Source: Thelonectria olida (Eukaryota; Ascomycota; Sordariomycetes; Hypocreales; Nectriaceae). From it: a stretch of 64,000 nucleotides of DNA. A program made the translations under genes and the position numbers. Below the pieces are notes generated by a model. The model saw only the letters and a program-made list of their open reading frames with translations, did not search any database and was not told the DNA's origin. Of the stretch, positions 21,455 to 32,683 are shown piece by piece. Each line of letters begins with the position of its first letter. Positions within the stretch are counted from its first letter, which is position 1. Location: the NCBI GenBank assembly GCA_020736575.1, contig JAGPYM010000009.1, forward strand, positions 1,178,001 through 1,242,000. The letters are read 5' to 3'.

Positions 21455-24400
21455 TTAATCATGACGCAAATCCGAGTATGCGCGAAGGCTTGGCCTCCCA
21501 ATATCCACTCCAAAACGATACTCGTCCCTCCCAGTCGTAAATACCGTGTCAGTTGAGTGATTCTCAACGATAGGCGTGTTCATTGCCTCCCACTCTTCAA
21601 TCACGTCCCCTCTCGCTTTCCACCACCCGAGACTGAACCGCCATCGGCCCAGCGCTCGATCCAGCTGCCTCTCATTCATGAACTCGGCGTCTCGCGGAAG
21701 CACTCCTGCCTTTGGGTCGCACAGCCGCGAGCCGGCCAGGAACGACATGGTGCTCGCAATGTTGCAAGGATTGCGCGGGAGTGTGTCTCGCATTCCAACG
21801 AGGAGGTACCCTGCGAGACCGAGGACCGTCACAATAGCCAGTTGCACCTGGAGAATCAGCTTTGAAGTTGCGTGGATGCCCAAGCGAGTGATTTCCTGGG
21901 ACCGTGTGCCCGTGATTTCCGTGGTGACCGTGTCGGTGGACGCTAAAGAAAAAGAAGAAACGTTGGCAACAGCGCTCACGAGATTGCTCTTCTTGCTGTT
22001 ACTGTTCCCTCGGGAATTGAGGTTGATGACATACGTCATGTACTCGGTGTAGTCCCGTGTCACAGCGCTGATCAACTTGTCGACATTTTGAACCCCTGCC
22101 AGCGCCGTTCGATTGTAAGCGGACGGGCCGAAGAGTAGGTGGTCGAAGAACGCGTCGTAATTTGCCCAGTCTTTTCCCTCTTGCACAAATCTCACCAGAT
22201 TCTTCCGCAAGTTTTCCGTTATTTGAAAGCCCAGCGTCTCCGCGCCCGCAGTGCCATGGCGCCAACTCCATGCCTTGCCCGATGCCAGCCTGGGCCTCTG
22301 CGTAGTGCTTAGTTGTGCCCAGGCGGCATCGCCTTCGTACGTGACCGTCACCGGTACTTCCTCAATTCCTTGGGAGCAGACAAGCCCAGTGATGTCGATT
22401 TCATCCGAGTAATTCCCTTGCACAGATCCAAAGAGAAAGCCGAGTGAAGGGCACGCTCTTGACACGTGGCCAGCGGTTGACTCGGTTAGATCCCACGTCC
22501 GGCCCATCCACGTAACATCCCCCGCGACGACTTCATATGTAAAATTAAAAAATGCGAACTCCCCAGACGCCTTTTTCACACACTCGGCCGGAACTGTGAC
22601 ATTGGCTGAGAGGATCTGTGAGATCAGATATGGGCGTGTATGGACCTCCTGCTGCGGAACCACCGTGCAGTTCAGCACAGGCCGCAGGCCTCGCACATCG
22701 TAGGTGTAGTTGGCGGGGCGGTCAGATGAGTTCGACGATGGCAAGGATATCGTTGGCAATACAATGCCATTCCAAATCTCGGGTGGTGTGGTAGCGCCCT
22801 TGTGGCGGACGACGTTCAATTTGACGGCTGCCTCTCCATTGTCCTTACTGTTGCTCAGCCAGGCTTGATCCCAACTCCCGAGCGATGCCGTCGAGGACCG
22901 CTCCACGGTGGCGGGGCCGGTCAAGATCCAAAGGCCCGACACAACGATGGTCAAGGTACTGGCGATGAGGGTGGAAAGATTTGAAGCCGCAGCACCGAAT
23001 TGTCTCCTGCGGATCGACTGGGGCAGGACAAAGAAGGGCGACACGGAAAGCAGGTTGAACAGCACACTTCTGTTTGCCTCGGCACTGCCCGACCGCAGAC
23101 TACTCCAAGGCGCAAATGCGGTTATGGTAAAGTCGAGATTGTCGAACATGGCAGCAATGCCGAAGATGGCTAGAGTTGAAGTGACTCGAACCACGTAGGA
23201 TACAACAGTTGAATCTGTGTCTCCGACGTATATTAGGCCGTTTCTAGACTTCGACAATTGGTTGAGGAACTCCAGTAAACCTATCATGAGTATAGGCAAG
23301 GTGATTGTCAAGGCAATCATGGGTCGTCGAGCAACTAAGGGCATCCATGGACGCTTCCTTTCCGACGTTCCTTCAGAACGTGGCTCAATATGCGCGGGGT
23401 GCTGTCCTAAAACCCTAAGAGTAACGCCATTGGTGGGATCTTTGGCCATACTGAATCGCATGCCCTGAAGATTCTGTCTCAACTTGCTTCCACTGTAAGG
23501 CCCCATGTCCATCAGTAAAGCTAGCAAAGATGGGCTCTTTCTGAGAAGGGCAGCGTGCGCTGCGATGGAACCAGACATGATGGGGAGCCAGGGAATGGAT
23601 GGAACAAGGATTACGAGGAGCAAACAGATCGTCGCTAGCAGGAAGAATGCAACCATCATGGCCCAAAGTGCGGCAGGTCTTGTGAGGAGTCTGGTCTCTC
23701 TGATCGAGCCCTCAGCATAGCTTGTGCTGGAAGCATTTACCAGCAACGATTCCTGAGCGAATGTTGTGGCCAGTCCCTCGAGCACCGCCGTCGTTGCTTG
23801 ATTGAATATCCCAGGTTGAAGGAGGACATTCTGGTCAGCTGGATTTCCCAACTTGGCCACTATGAGCTGGAATAACGGCCGCATGAATTCTGTAAAAATG
23901 GCGTCATCCGAATTGTCTTTGAGAGTATCGTCTGCCTGGGCAATGTTCGTCGCGAGCATCTCAGAAAGGTCGAAGCTCGTCAAGTTGGACAATGGCTTCG
24001 TCTCTCCACTCAGAGCTCCATCCGACAAGGTGACCCGGCCCGTAGATAAGTCGTGTGTTGCATTCGTCGAAACAACCCCGTAATCTATCTTGCAAATAAC
24101 AGCAGTCGAATTCTCCAGGATAAGCGTTGTGCTGACATAGTCGGGGAATTTGAGGTGGTAGTGCGCGAATGCCATGGCGTATCGGATTTCAAGCTGCCCG
24201 TCCACACCTGAAGAGCAGTTGCCACGAGACCATGGGAAGGCACGGGCGTATTTCTGGCTGCGAATGCATGGATAGTCCTGGCATGCCGTCAATGTAGAGG
24301 AGTTAAATCGACAGGTGGCAGATTCCCATGCCACATACCAATCGGTATATCCGGTGCGATCAACCAGGTTGATGGTAGCGTCCTCGCAGGTTATTTTTGG

Positions 24401-25204
24401 GACAAACACATCGACTGGGGCTTGTATTGATGTCGCATTTGGGGTTTGTGCTGTCGTGGCGAAGCGTTGCATGGCCAGATACTGCTGGGGTTTCCAGTCG
24501 GCCTCATCCGTCGACGCGTTATTTAGTTTCGCCAGATAATCCAAAACAGATTTGTCTGAGCCACCGTAGTAGAAGTTCTCATGTTCATATCCGGGAGAGT
24601 GCCAGACGTTTGTTACGTTGAAAACGTTCTTGTATTCGACCAGAAAGGTGGCAGCATGCGAAGTCGGGCCAACAACGAACAAGGTGGTCGAGACCAGGAT
24701 AATCAGCTTCAATAGGAAGAAAGACAGGATCGTGGCAGCAACTGGATAGTGTCGTTGCCTAAAAGCCCGGAGCATGCTGGTTCCTTGGAAAGGGGTGATG
24801 TAATCGAGGAGCAGCGACGTGTCCAAGGGTGCAGGGCCTGCCAGCAGCTCGCGCCATGGTTGTGTTGCCTTGAAGTAATAATCGACGCGTCTCCAGAGAC
24901 CCAGGATGAGGACGAGAACGGCAGTCGGGCCGTAGGTCCACGAGTACTCGCTGGAAGTGACGGTGAGCGGGATGCCATTTCGAGTAGTGATGGCTTGGTG
25001 CAGGGCGATGAGAGCGACAGCACAGCAGGTGAAGAGCAGGGTGAAGGCAATCAGGGCGGCCTTGCTGAGCCAAACGGGACGGTGGGCGGTGCTGTCGATG
25101 ACTTGGGTCTTGTCACGTGCCGAGTGATCTTGTCGCGGGCCCAGAAAGGTGTGTTTGAGGGAAGGAGCCGACGACACATCGGTGATGATGCCTAGTCCAG
25201 GCAT
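21455..25204 (-). CDS. large DUF3433-type membrane protein
   Basis: Single uninterrupted 1249-aa frame. The architecture is that of fungal DUF3433 proteins: two related halves, each with hydrophobic segments around a long extracellular or luminal region. The first half opens with LSKAALIAFTLLFTCCAVALIAL (in part), then TYGPTAVLVLILGLWRRVDYY, WRELLAGP and the alternative-facing LLLDYITPFQGTSMLRAF. The second half repeats the plan after about residue 610 (PTNGVTLRVLGQHP; RRPMIALTITLPILMIGLLEF). A final membrane pass is near TVLGLAGYLLVG. Many Asn-X-Ser/Thr sites lie in the two large loops, consistent with glycosylation. Function of the family is unknown to me; surface or secretory-membrane location is inferred. 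The start (ATG at 25204) precedes a 50-residue hydrophilic lead, as usual. Confidence 0.82.
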   Translation of the reverse strand: MPGLGIITDVSSAPSLKHTFLGPRQDHSARDKTQVIDSTAHRPVWLSKAALIAFTLLFTCCAVALIALHQAITTRNGIPLTVTSSEYSWTYGPTAVLVLILGLWRRVDYYFKATQPWRELLAGPAPLDTSLLLDYITPFQGTSMLRAFRQRHYPVAATILSFFLLKLIILVSTTLFVVGPTSHAATFLVEYKNVFNVTNVWHSPGYEHENFYYGGSDKSVLDYLAKLNNASTDEADWKPQQYLAMQRFATTAQTPNATSIQAPVDVFVPKITCEDATINLVDRTGYTDWYVAWESATCRFNSSTLTACQDYPCIRSQKYARAFPWSRGNCSSGVDGQLEIRYAMAFAHYHLKFPDYVSTTLILENSTAVICKIDYGVVSTNATHDLSTGRVTLSDGALSGETKPLSNLTSFDLSEMLATNIAQADDTLKDNSDDAIFTEFMRPLFQLIVAKLGNPADQNVLLQPGIFNQATTAVLEGLATTFAQESLLVNASSTSYAEGSIRETRLLTRPAALWAMMVAFFLLATICLLLVILVPSIPWLPIMSGSIAAHAALLRKSPSLLALLMDMGPYSGSKLRQNLQGMRFSMAKDPTNGVTLRVLGQHPAHIEPRSEGTSERKRPWMPLVARRPMIALTITLPILMIGLLEFLNQLSKSRNGLIYVGDTDSTVVSYVVRVTSTLAIFGIAAMFDNLDFTITAFAPWSSLRSGSAEANRSVLFNLLSVSPFFVLPQSIRRRQFGAAASNLSTLIASTLTIVVSGLWILTGPATVERSSTASLGSWDQAWLSNSKDNGEAAVKLNVVRHKGATTPPEIWNGIVLPTISLPSSNSSDRPANYTYDVRGLRPVLNCTVVPQQEVHTRPYLISQILSANVTVPAECVKKASGEFAFFNFTYEVVAGDVTWMGRTWDLTESTAGHVSRACPSLGFLFGSVQGNYSDEIDITGLVCSQGIEEVPVTVTYEGDAAWAQLSTTQRPRLASGKAWSWRHGTAGAETLGFQITENLRKNLVRFVQEGKDWANYDAFFDHLLFGPSAYNRTALAGVQNVDKLISAVTRDYTEYMTYVINLNSRGNSNSKKSNLVSAVANVSSFSLASTDTVTTEITGTRSQEITRLGIHATSKLILQVQLAIVTVLGLAGYLLVGMRDTLPRNPCNIASTMSFLAGSRLCDPKAGVLPRDAEFMNERQLDRALGRWRFSLGWWKARGDVIEEWEAMNTPIVENHSTDTVFTTGRDEYRFGVDIGRPSLRAYSDLRHD

Positions 25205-25711
25205 CTTACCTGACCTTGGGCTAACTCGGTGGTTGCGAGCATGAAGAGACGGAATGAGGGCCTTGCGGTGAGTGCGGCCTGGGCATTTAAGACGAGCGTT
25301 GGATTGTGCATGTTGGCTGCGCCTGGTCTAATATTGGACGAGAATCATGAGACTGAATCGAGGAGGTTGTTGGTTGTTTGTTCAATTTCCTTGTCCAAGC
25401 AGCTGGACTCATTGGATGCAGGGCGGTTAAGCGCCCATCCACAGCTTCAGTGGACCAGCGCTTAGCAGCCGAGGCCCAAGCAGCGAATGGGAGCTTCTAT
25501 TTACTCGTAGGAGTGGCCCTTTTCGGCCTTTTTTTTTTTTTTTTTTTCAGGCTCCCGTCCCCATGTAGCTGCATTTGGCTTTGTTTCAGGATAGATAACC
25601 AACGGTGTTAGTCTCGTTGCTTCGCATGTTGTCTGTCTGCCTGCCCGTTCTGTTCAAGCTGAGTCCGACCAACAACATCTTACGCGCCAAGCGCATCGCC
25701 ATTCGATCCGA
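25205..25711. other. intergenic region with poly-T tract
   Basis: Promoter of the DUF3433 gene and 3' flank of the Zn2Cys6 regulator. It contains a 19-nt T homopolymer at 25529-25547, possibly a poly(dA:dT) nucleosome-excluding element. No gene was seen. Confidence 0.5.
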
Positions 25712-28153
25712 TTAATGACCCCCAAAGTTCGTCCCCAGTATCGTCATGATAGACGACTGCCCATCAGCCCACTCATTCAGCAGCGCCGAAACCTCACCAG
25801 CATCCACCGCGTTGAGCTGATCCCCAAAGTCAAACGTAAAACCAACATCATCACCAGAATCCAACCCAAACGTGAAGATGCCACCAGAATTGCCGTCTAG
25901 CCGCAAAGAGTCCTCCTGCTGGTTGTACATTCCGATGTTGGCCTTGCGAGCTTCCACAAGGCCCCGCCCAAGTCTCGAAAATGTAGCGCACACGGTATAG
26001 AGCCGCTCCGACGCCTGCGATGTTTTTCTGATCCGTCGTAGAGCCTCGACCACTTCGTCGAGGAGGTTCACGTCTTCGATGCTCGTTGCTGCGATGGCGT
26101 GCACGAAAATGACCAGAAACGGCGTAAACGATGCCGAGTGAAGAACCCTCGCTCAATGTCAGCTTCCATTCAAGCTCCCACAAATATTTCAGCCGTACCA
26201 GTTTGCATAATCCGACTCAGAAAGTAGACCAGGACTCTCGCTGCTCTCGTACTTTCCGAAGCAGGTCAGATGACTGCTCAACGCTGAGCGGGCGGCCTGG
26301 AAACACTGCGTATTTAGTTCCGTCGCAGCTCCCGACAGTGAGGTTGCGCGCAGAACTAAGGTCAGGGTCGAATAGTACATGATGTCCCAGCTGCGCCTCG
26401 ACAACTCGTATACCTGGGGATGATTGATCCCGCTGCCTTCAATCTAAAATATGTATTAGTTACCGTAGGTGGGACATGGTGTTGCTACCGAGCTTTACCT
26501 TGCCGAGATCGGAATACCATGTTCTCAAGTCGTTAGCCAACTCATCCACGTCTTGTGCTCGTTGAGGAGCAGAAATCCGCAATGTTCCCACCAAATACAA
26601 ACGATGGAATATCTGCCCCTGAAGTTGCGCCAGCTTGATGCCCGCGACAAATGACTCATCCCACGCTCTAAACGCAGGGTTGGGCGAACATTCTGGGTAA
26701 CCCAACTCAATCTCGCAATCTTGGAGATACGAAACACGGCCTTCCAGCAGCGAGAGGTTTTTGTCAAACGTGTACAAGGTCCAAAACACCCGTTTGATGT
26801 TCTCGGCGGTTCTTGCGTCGTATTTGTTGTACGTCGATTGCCGACTGTAGCCAAGCATTCGGCAGTGGCTGGCAGCTGCCGAGAGGAGACTGCAACACAG
26901 CAACGGTTTTCCATCTTCTTGAGCCTTGAATGTCTGCCATGTTACATCTGCTTGTTAGCCCTCGTACCCCTTGAACCCGCGACCAAGGCCTTGAGTAATC
27001 GTCAACTCACTCCCAGTGCTAAGCTCAGGACATTCTCAAAGGATGGAACGGCCATCATGTCGTACGTCTCAATCCCCGCCGTAAAGTTCCGCTCACACTT
27101 GACTAGGTTTGCGGCAAGATCATACTTCTTGCTCAGTGGATGTTGAAATGCAATGTACTCCTTGAGCAGGCAGAACAACAACCCATACATGGCTGTGATC
27201 TGACCAAGCGATGGAGGCGAGATTGGAAAGTAGGTGCTTTGGCAGAGCTTTTCAAGCAACTCGGGGTCGTTGATTACATACGAGCAAAGGAATATCGGTC
27301 GGTTGACTTGACAGATTAGAAAAGAGCCCTTCTTTTCGTATGCTCGGCATCATGTACATACCCTTCATTTCCTGTAAGATGGCAATTACTATTTCAGACG
27401 GCAATGGGTCAAATTCCGGCAACCGACGAGAGGAGGGGCCATTTGAGAGTTGATAGTTTTCCAAAGCTGTGAACCCATCATTGGGCTGGAGGACGTCGCT
27501 GATCTGCAAGAAAGATGAGTCTAGGTTGAGGCCGTTTTGAGGAACCTCAGCGCCAACGATTTGCTGCGCCACCTCTCCAGCTTGAACAGATTGAGTGCCA
27601 AATGATGAGTGACCCTGGTACACGCCACCCGCAGGACTTGCAGCCGCAGGTGAGGTGTTCACCGGATGGTCATGGGATGCGCTTAACTTGGCATTGGGGC
27701 GTTGACGGTCTTTGGTAAGTTGAGCTTCAACGACGGAAAGTCTTTCTTTTAGTTGGTTTACTTCCTTCTCCCTATGTTTTGTTAGTTGCGACAGATTGAA
27801 AGGGAAGAGGCTGTAGTACAAATGCGCTATCCTGTCTTGCTTTGGCTGGTTTTCCGGTGGGACAGTGGGATTCTGGCACGTCAAACCTGAAGCGCGGCAG
27901 TTTGAGCAGGGGTTAGATCGGTCACATCTAATCTATTATCCGTCTTTAGCCCATATTCCAAAAAGAGAAGAGCCACCGGCATTCTTTGGGTCTTTGATTA
28001 CCTTGCGTATCTTGCACGCTTCACACTGCTCAAGCCGTTAGCTAATCTGGTGTGGGACAGACGTGAATGGTGGGAGAAGGGTCGGGACATTACCGCCCGA
28101 GGGACCGTTGCCAGGCGATGGCGTCTCTGTCGAATTGTCTCTTCTGTTTCCAT
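25712..28153 (-). CDS. Zn2Cys6 fungal transcription factor with fungal-specific middle domain
   Basis: Eight exons on the minus strand: 28153-28094, 28025-28002, 27932-27820, 27771-27362, 27306-27011, 26933-26499, 26443-26199, 26147-25712 (672 aa, frame checked at every junction). The zinc cluster is assembled across introns: CEACKIRK (exon 2), then IRCDRSNPCSNCRASGLTC (exon 3). This gives C-X2-C-X6-C-X5-C-X2-C-X6-C at about residues 21-47. A short coiled coil follows (HLEKEVNQLKERLSVVEAQL, about 65-84), typical of dimerising Gal4-class factors. The fungal-specific domain includes SAAASHCRMLGYSR and KRVFWTLYTFDKNLSLLEGR, a well-conserved block of that domain. A divergent promoter of about 515 bp is shared with the acyltransferase at 28670, its likeliest target by position. 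Confidence 0.88.
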
Positions 28154-28669
28154 TGTCCGAAAGCCCGACGCACCGTGACTGATGGAATAGGTAATGGAGA
28201 AAGGGGAAAGAATGGGAAGCGGGAGAAGGTTTTCGGTGTCGCGGAGCCACGGAGCCACGGGCCCGAAGCCCCGTGACCGCTAGTCTCGGGTAGGAGGCTT
28301 GCAATGAACAGTAAGAGGTAGCTATTGAACAATGCGGTTGGGCTGTTGTTGTTTCGTAATCTACTTGAGGAGTAATCTGGGGAGCATTACCGAATAGTTG
28401 AACTCGGAGTCGTCTTTATTTGCCAGGGGTTTACACCGCTGCCCTAGTCTTGTCTTTCGGACATCTCATCGGACCCTCGGGCCCGGCGAACCCCAGCGGC
28501 GATCAACAATCTATGCCATAGAAGGCGCAAGAGATGTAGGTATATATAATTGTAGCGGGCACACTGAAAGTACTCGAATTGACATCTTTCACAACCTCAG
28601 TTCACTCGACGTCTACTGCTTCATAAAGTACACAGCAACCCTCAAGTCCTGTCCACCAGTTACAACACC
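28154..28669. promoter_or_regulatory. shared divergent promoter, regulator/acyltransferase
   Basis: 516 bp between the regulator (minus) and the BAHD gene (plus). CGG half-sites, the core of Zn2Cys6 targets, occur repeatedly, including palindromic CGGGCCCG at 28478-28485. CCACGG is repeated at 28246-28259. An inverted repeat CACGGG...CCCGTG lies around 28255-28275. Binding is inferred only. Confidence 0.35.
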
Positions 28670-30070
28670 ATGGCCGATTCTCCCAACGTCGAGGTCCTCA
28701 CGCCTTTGGACCTTCTCATGCCAAAAACATATGTCCAGGCCCTATTGACATTCCGAACCACCGAGTCAACCACACCAATCTTAAAAAGTCTCCAAGCTGG
28801 CCTTGATCTCACGTCAAAGCAAGTCCCATGGATCTCCGGCCGCATCTTCCAAGCCACCTCCGGCCTAGGCGGCGCTCCGAACCTCGAGGTCCGATGGGAC
28901 GTGAATGAAAATGGACCCAAGGTAGTTGACATGGGCACCATTGCGGAATCCTACGAAACGCTATCTGCGCGGGGCATGCTGCCCGAGGCTCTTCCCGCGG
29001 GAGCTTGGCTGGTCTCTGGTCTCCCGGGCGAGATCACTGAGACATCGGGACCCCGGGTTTTGGTTGCCGGTCTGTTTCGTTTTGGAGATAATCAAGGCGT
29101 CGGCTTGTGCGTGGGGATTCACCACAATTGCGTCGACGGCACGGGCTTCGCAGAGCTCGTGAGACTCTGGGTTCAAAACATTCCTGGAAGTGAGAGTCTT
29201 CGCCTAGACCCTGCGCGAGGACGACTTGGCCGGCTCTCCGAGGCGCTCTCCTCTGACTCGGAAGCAAAGAATGCGCGGTCAACTGAGAGTCTGCTGGCGT
29301 CGCATCCCGAGTACTCAACAGCGCCGCCGACGTTTCCGTCTAGCTTTCCCGCCTGCACGTCCAAGTCGTTCACTATACCGATGGCCCGCATCCAGGCGCA
29401 CGCGCAGGCCGTGGCAGGCGGTGATTCGCAAACGCCGCCGACGACAAACAATGTGCTTTGCGCGTTGCTGTGGTCCTGTATCACGCGTGCCCGCTTACAG
29501 GGGAGCGAAGCCGTATCTCCCTTTGCGAGCAGTCGGATGGCCATGGCTGTCAACGGCCGGCCACGCATCGGGTCCGAGTTTTCCACGACGGAGAATCCAT
29601 ATCTTGGGAACGTTGTGATTTACTCTCTCAGCCAACTCACTTCGGGAGAGCTGCGCTCTGAAGGATCGGACAAACTCGCCAAAGTCTGCAACACCATCGC
29701 GATATCCAGCGCGCCCAGCACCGTTAACTCTGGCTACGTCGCCGAGGTATGCGAGCTGGTCAGCAAAGCTCCAGACTACCGCGGCATTTTTGTTGGCTGG
29801 GATCTATTCCAGAGTCGCGATCTGACAATCACGAGTTGGGCGAACCTTGACTTTTATGGAATGGACTTTGGCGAGGGTCTTGGAAAGCCGGAATTCATCA
29901 GGTTCCCGTACACCGAGGCGGATGGTGTTTGCATCATCTTGCCGAGAAGGAGGGCAGCTGCGGGTGATGCGTCTGATGAAATGATCGAAGTCGTAGTCAT
30001 GTTGAGAATGGATAACATGGCAATTCTGGAGGAGGATGAGACCTGGAAAAGTTTAGTAGTCCGAATCTGA
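28670..30070 (+). CDS. BAHD/trichothecene O-acetyltransferase-like CoA-dependent acyltransferase
   Basis: Intronless 466-aa cytosolic enzyme predicted to move an acyl group from acyl-CoA to a hydroxyl or amine of a metabolite. The catalytic HHxxxDG motif is present as HHNCVDG (residues 151-157) after GVGLCVGI. The structural DFGWG motif near the C-terminus is represented by MDFGEGLGKPEFIRFPY. Both sites sit at BAHD-like distances, and the length is normal (430-480 aa). In DFGEG the usual Trp is replaced by Glu, common in fungal members. It is divergent from a Zn2Cys6 regulator and about 6 kb from a second HxxxDG acyltransferase (36358). No core synthase (PKS, NRPS, intact terpene synthase) is nearby, so the substrate may be host-derived, toxic or made elsewhere. 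Confidence 0.87.
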   Translation: MADSPNVEVLTPLDLLMPKTYVQALLTFRTTESTTPILKSLQAGLDLTSKQVPWISGRIFQATSGLGGAPNLEVRWDVNENGPKVVDMGTIAESYETLSARGMLPEALPAGAWLVSGLPGEITETSGPRVLVAGLFRFGDNQGVGLCVGIHHNCVDGTGFAELVRLWVQNIPGSESLRLDPARGRLGRLSEALSSDSEAKNARSTESLLASHPEYSTAPPTFPSSFPACTSKSFTIPMARIQAHAQAVAGGDSQTPPTTNNVLCALLWSCITRARLQGSEAVSPFASSRMAMAVNGRPRIGSEFSTTENPYLGNVVIYSLSQLTSGELRSEGSDKLAKVCNTIAISSAPSTVNSGYVAEVCELVSKAPDYRGIFVGWDLFQSRDLTITSWANLDFYGMDFGEGLGKPEFIRFPYTEADGVCIILPRRRAAAGDASDEMIEVVVMLRMDNMAILEEDETWKSLVVRI

Positions 30071-30139
30071 TGTTTGTGTCAGCTCAAATGAGTCAAACAC
30101 AAAAAGGGCGTCGCTCTACTCTGTCCTGGCAAGAATCTA

Positions 30140-32683
30140 TCATGAAAGCAATATATACAAGTCCTGCTCTTTTGATATATCCGCCCACGTCCAGTCCTGG
30201 TCCATGTTTTCACCTCTGTCCTGCCCAATGCGATCCTGCCGCCTCCACACTTCCTCCATGCAGCTCTTTGCCGTCACGAGCCTCGAGAACCCCGTCCTTG
30301 AAAAGGCGTGATCGATCCAACCGGACAAGTAATCTCGTTGCTCAGGTGTCATGGCCTCGCAGCCAGCCATGAAGGCGGGCCAAGGCGATCCCGGGCCGGC
30401 AATGGATTCGCGCACGCAAGACACATCAAAGCCTTTCAGGGCTTGGATGACGCTGTTGACGTGCTGTTGGAGGATCCACGGATTGACGTTCCTGACACGG
30501 CGGTAAAAGAAGATGACCAAGGCGCTGTTGAGTGCTCGGACTAGGTGAGCTCGAGGCGAGCTGTCGGGGTTGGTGGCCATGGAGGCAGCAAATGCGCAGA
30601 CCTTGTTTTCGAGTCTTTGTTTTCGTTTCTCCAAAGCACCTAGGGATGCGACATCTGGTCTCTCGCTGCCGGCATTGACCGTCTCCATCGCGTTTGCTAG
30701 TCGAGTTGTTTGTGAGAGCAAACTGAGCCATTCTTCGGATATTCCGTACAGTAACATAAAGGTAGATTCCGACTTTCCTTCAGACTGTTCGAGATGGATG
30801 TGGTGGAGAGCTTCTCTCTCCTTCGGGTTGGAATGAGACCATGATAGTGATTCAAGATGTAAGAAGTCATTTAAGTTGGGGCTTTGCATGGTCGGGCCTC
30901 CATCGTTGGGACCTGATGAATTGTCTCTGGTGGGTTGAGATGAGTGACCTTGTGCCGCTCGACCTTCAGGTTTCCGTAGCACAAAGGTGCTTTCTCCCAC
31001 AATCCGATTCCACGCATAGGTATGGTGCAGAAGTCTTGCTTTTCTCGAGATGCGTCGCTTCGCTAGGCCACACGTTCGGAGTAGCTTCTCCATGTCATCC
31101 ATATATGCCCTCACCTCCTTTTGTCTGTCAAACAGGATCTGCGCAGTTCATGTCAGCAACAAAAATTTCTCGACACGCGAGGCTGAGTTCATACCGCAAA
31201 CGCGAGCATCATGGAAATAGCCATGACCTGGTCCTTATATTTCGCAAGCTTGGGTGAGATCTCGTTCTGCAAAGAATACTTGAGCTTTTCTCGGGCTTCG
31301 GCGAGATTTTGCTCTGCGAATTCGTCCCAACTCTTGCTTGTTTCCGGTTGGGTAGTCACGGTTTGCGCTGCTAGATGCTTTGACGAGATGGCTAATAGAG
31401 CGAGGAGGTTTGCCAACGAAGCGTGTGATATATCTTGCCTTCCCATGTACGTTATCTTGGCAAGAGTCATCATAGCTGCGTCAAGGTGAATGTCTAGTGG
31501 CGACCTGCTCCCAAGCGGCGCCGACCACATGTGCGGTATGCAATCATCTTTGAGGTGTCTAAGGAGCAACTGCGCGTCTTCACGGTCCAGGTACCGGATC
31601 GAAGGAATTTGGGGCTGAGGAGGATCAGGCAACTCTTCATCGTTGATTTGAATTGGCTCAGTCCTAGTCCCTTGATTTGGATCTACATAGGAGTAGCTGT
31701 TGCCGTCCAGATCTGGGGTAGAAAAGGACAACGGGAATGGTAGTCGCGGCGATGCAGAGAGATTGAGACTGTCGTCGAAACCCGGGGATGACAGATAGTA
31801 GAATGGAGAGTCCAGATCGAACAGGTCTGGCCAATCTAGTAACCCTCCTACCTCTGGAAGGATGTCGACTCGGGCAAATCTTGCTTGGGCATATTGCTGA
31901 TCTGCTTCGTCAACAGGATAGCTAATGTCGGCTCCATCGCTCATGCCAAGCACCGTATCGGTCAAAGCAGCTGGTGGAGAAGGATATCTTTGTCTCTGAG
32001 AACTCTTCTCTTTCGACGACCTTTGATCTTCCTCGTTGCTCCTACTTTCAGGCTCACGAGGAGCGTCTAGAGGAAGCGGCTCCCCAAGGGAGAAGGCGCC
32101 GAAAACACCCATTTGAACGGATCCGTCCACACCCCATGTGATTTCCTTGGAGTGCAATTCAACGCTTATCAAGGCATCGTCGACGCTTTCGGCTTCTACC
32201 TCGGCCAGGATGGCCTTGCTCATTGACAGCTTTTCCGCATCTATTCTCGTTTAGCAATGCTTCAGCTTGGAGAAAGGAATATTTACCAGTGTACATGGGC
32301 ACCCTTCGACTCCTTTCGAGTCTATTGGGAGGAGGGTTGTCCTCTTGGGCATTACGATCGGGCACCCACATCAGATCCTTGGGGGTTGGTAAATAGCCAT
32401 CACAGTCAATGCGAGACTGTTTGCAAGGGCCACAGGCCGGACGCGCTCGGTCGCATTTCTGATGCCGCCGACGACATGTTATGCATCCGCCGAGAGAGTA
32501 ACTTCCTCGGGAAACCTTGAGGGGAGGCAAAGCGTAATCGTTGGTGCACCTGATGCGGGAGTATTTGCAATTGCTGCAGGTTGGTAGCGCTCGGTCGCAT
32601 TTCAGATGTCGTCGACGACATGTTTCACATGGTTTGGAACCTGAGTAGGCTCCGTCGACAGCCTTGGGTGTCTGGTTGACCAT
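30140..32683 (-). CDS. transcription factor with two tandem Zn2Cys6 clusters
   Basis: Three exons (32683-32287, 32240-31195, 31138-30140) give 813 aa. An in-frame ATG at 32953 would add 90 residues of unlikely composition, so the later ATG (MVNQTPKAVDG) was chosen. Two complete binuclear clusters follow, both C-X2-C-X6-C-X6-C-X2-C-X6-C: CETCRRRHLKCDRALPTC... (from residue 19) and CITCRRRHQKCDRARPAC... (from residue 67). First cysteines are 48 residues apart. The coding DNA of the two is near-identical over about 45 bp, exactly 144 bp apart, showing internal duplication. Most fungal regulators carry one cluster. The rest is a Ser/Pro-rich linker then a helical region (LLRHLKDDCIPHMWSAPLG and onward) typical of fungal regulatory domains. 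Its stop lies 69 bp from the BAHD gene stop (convergent). Confidence 0.85.

Noticed and set aside
25529..25547. Poly-T run as evidence of a retroposed poly(A) tail
   Set aside because: No retrogene or element body borders it and no target duplication was seen; more likely a promoter homopolymer.
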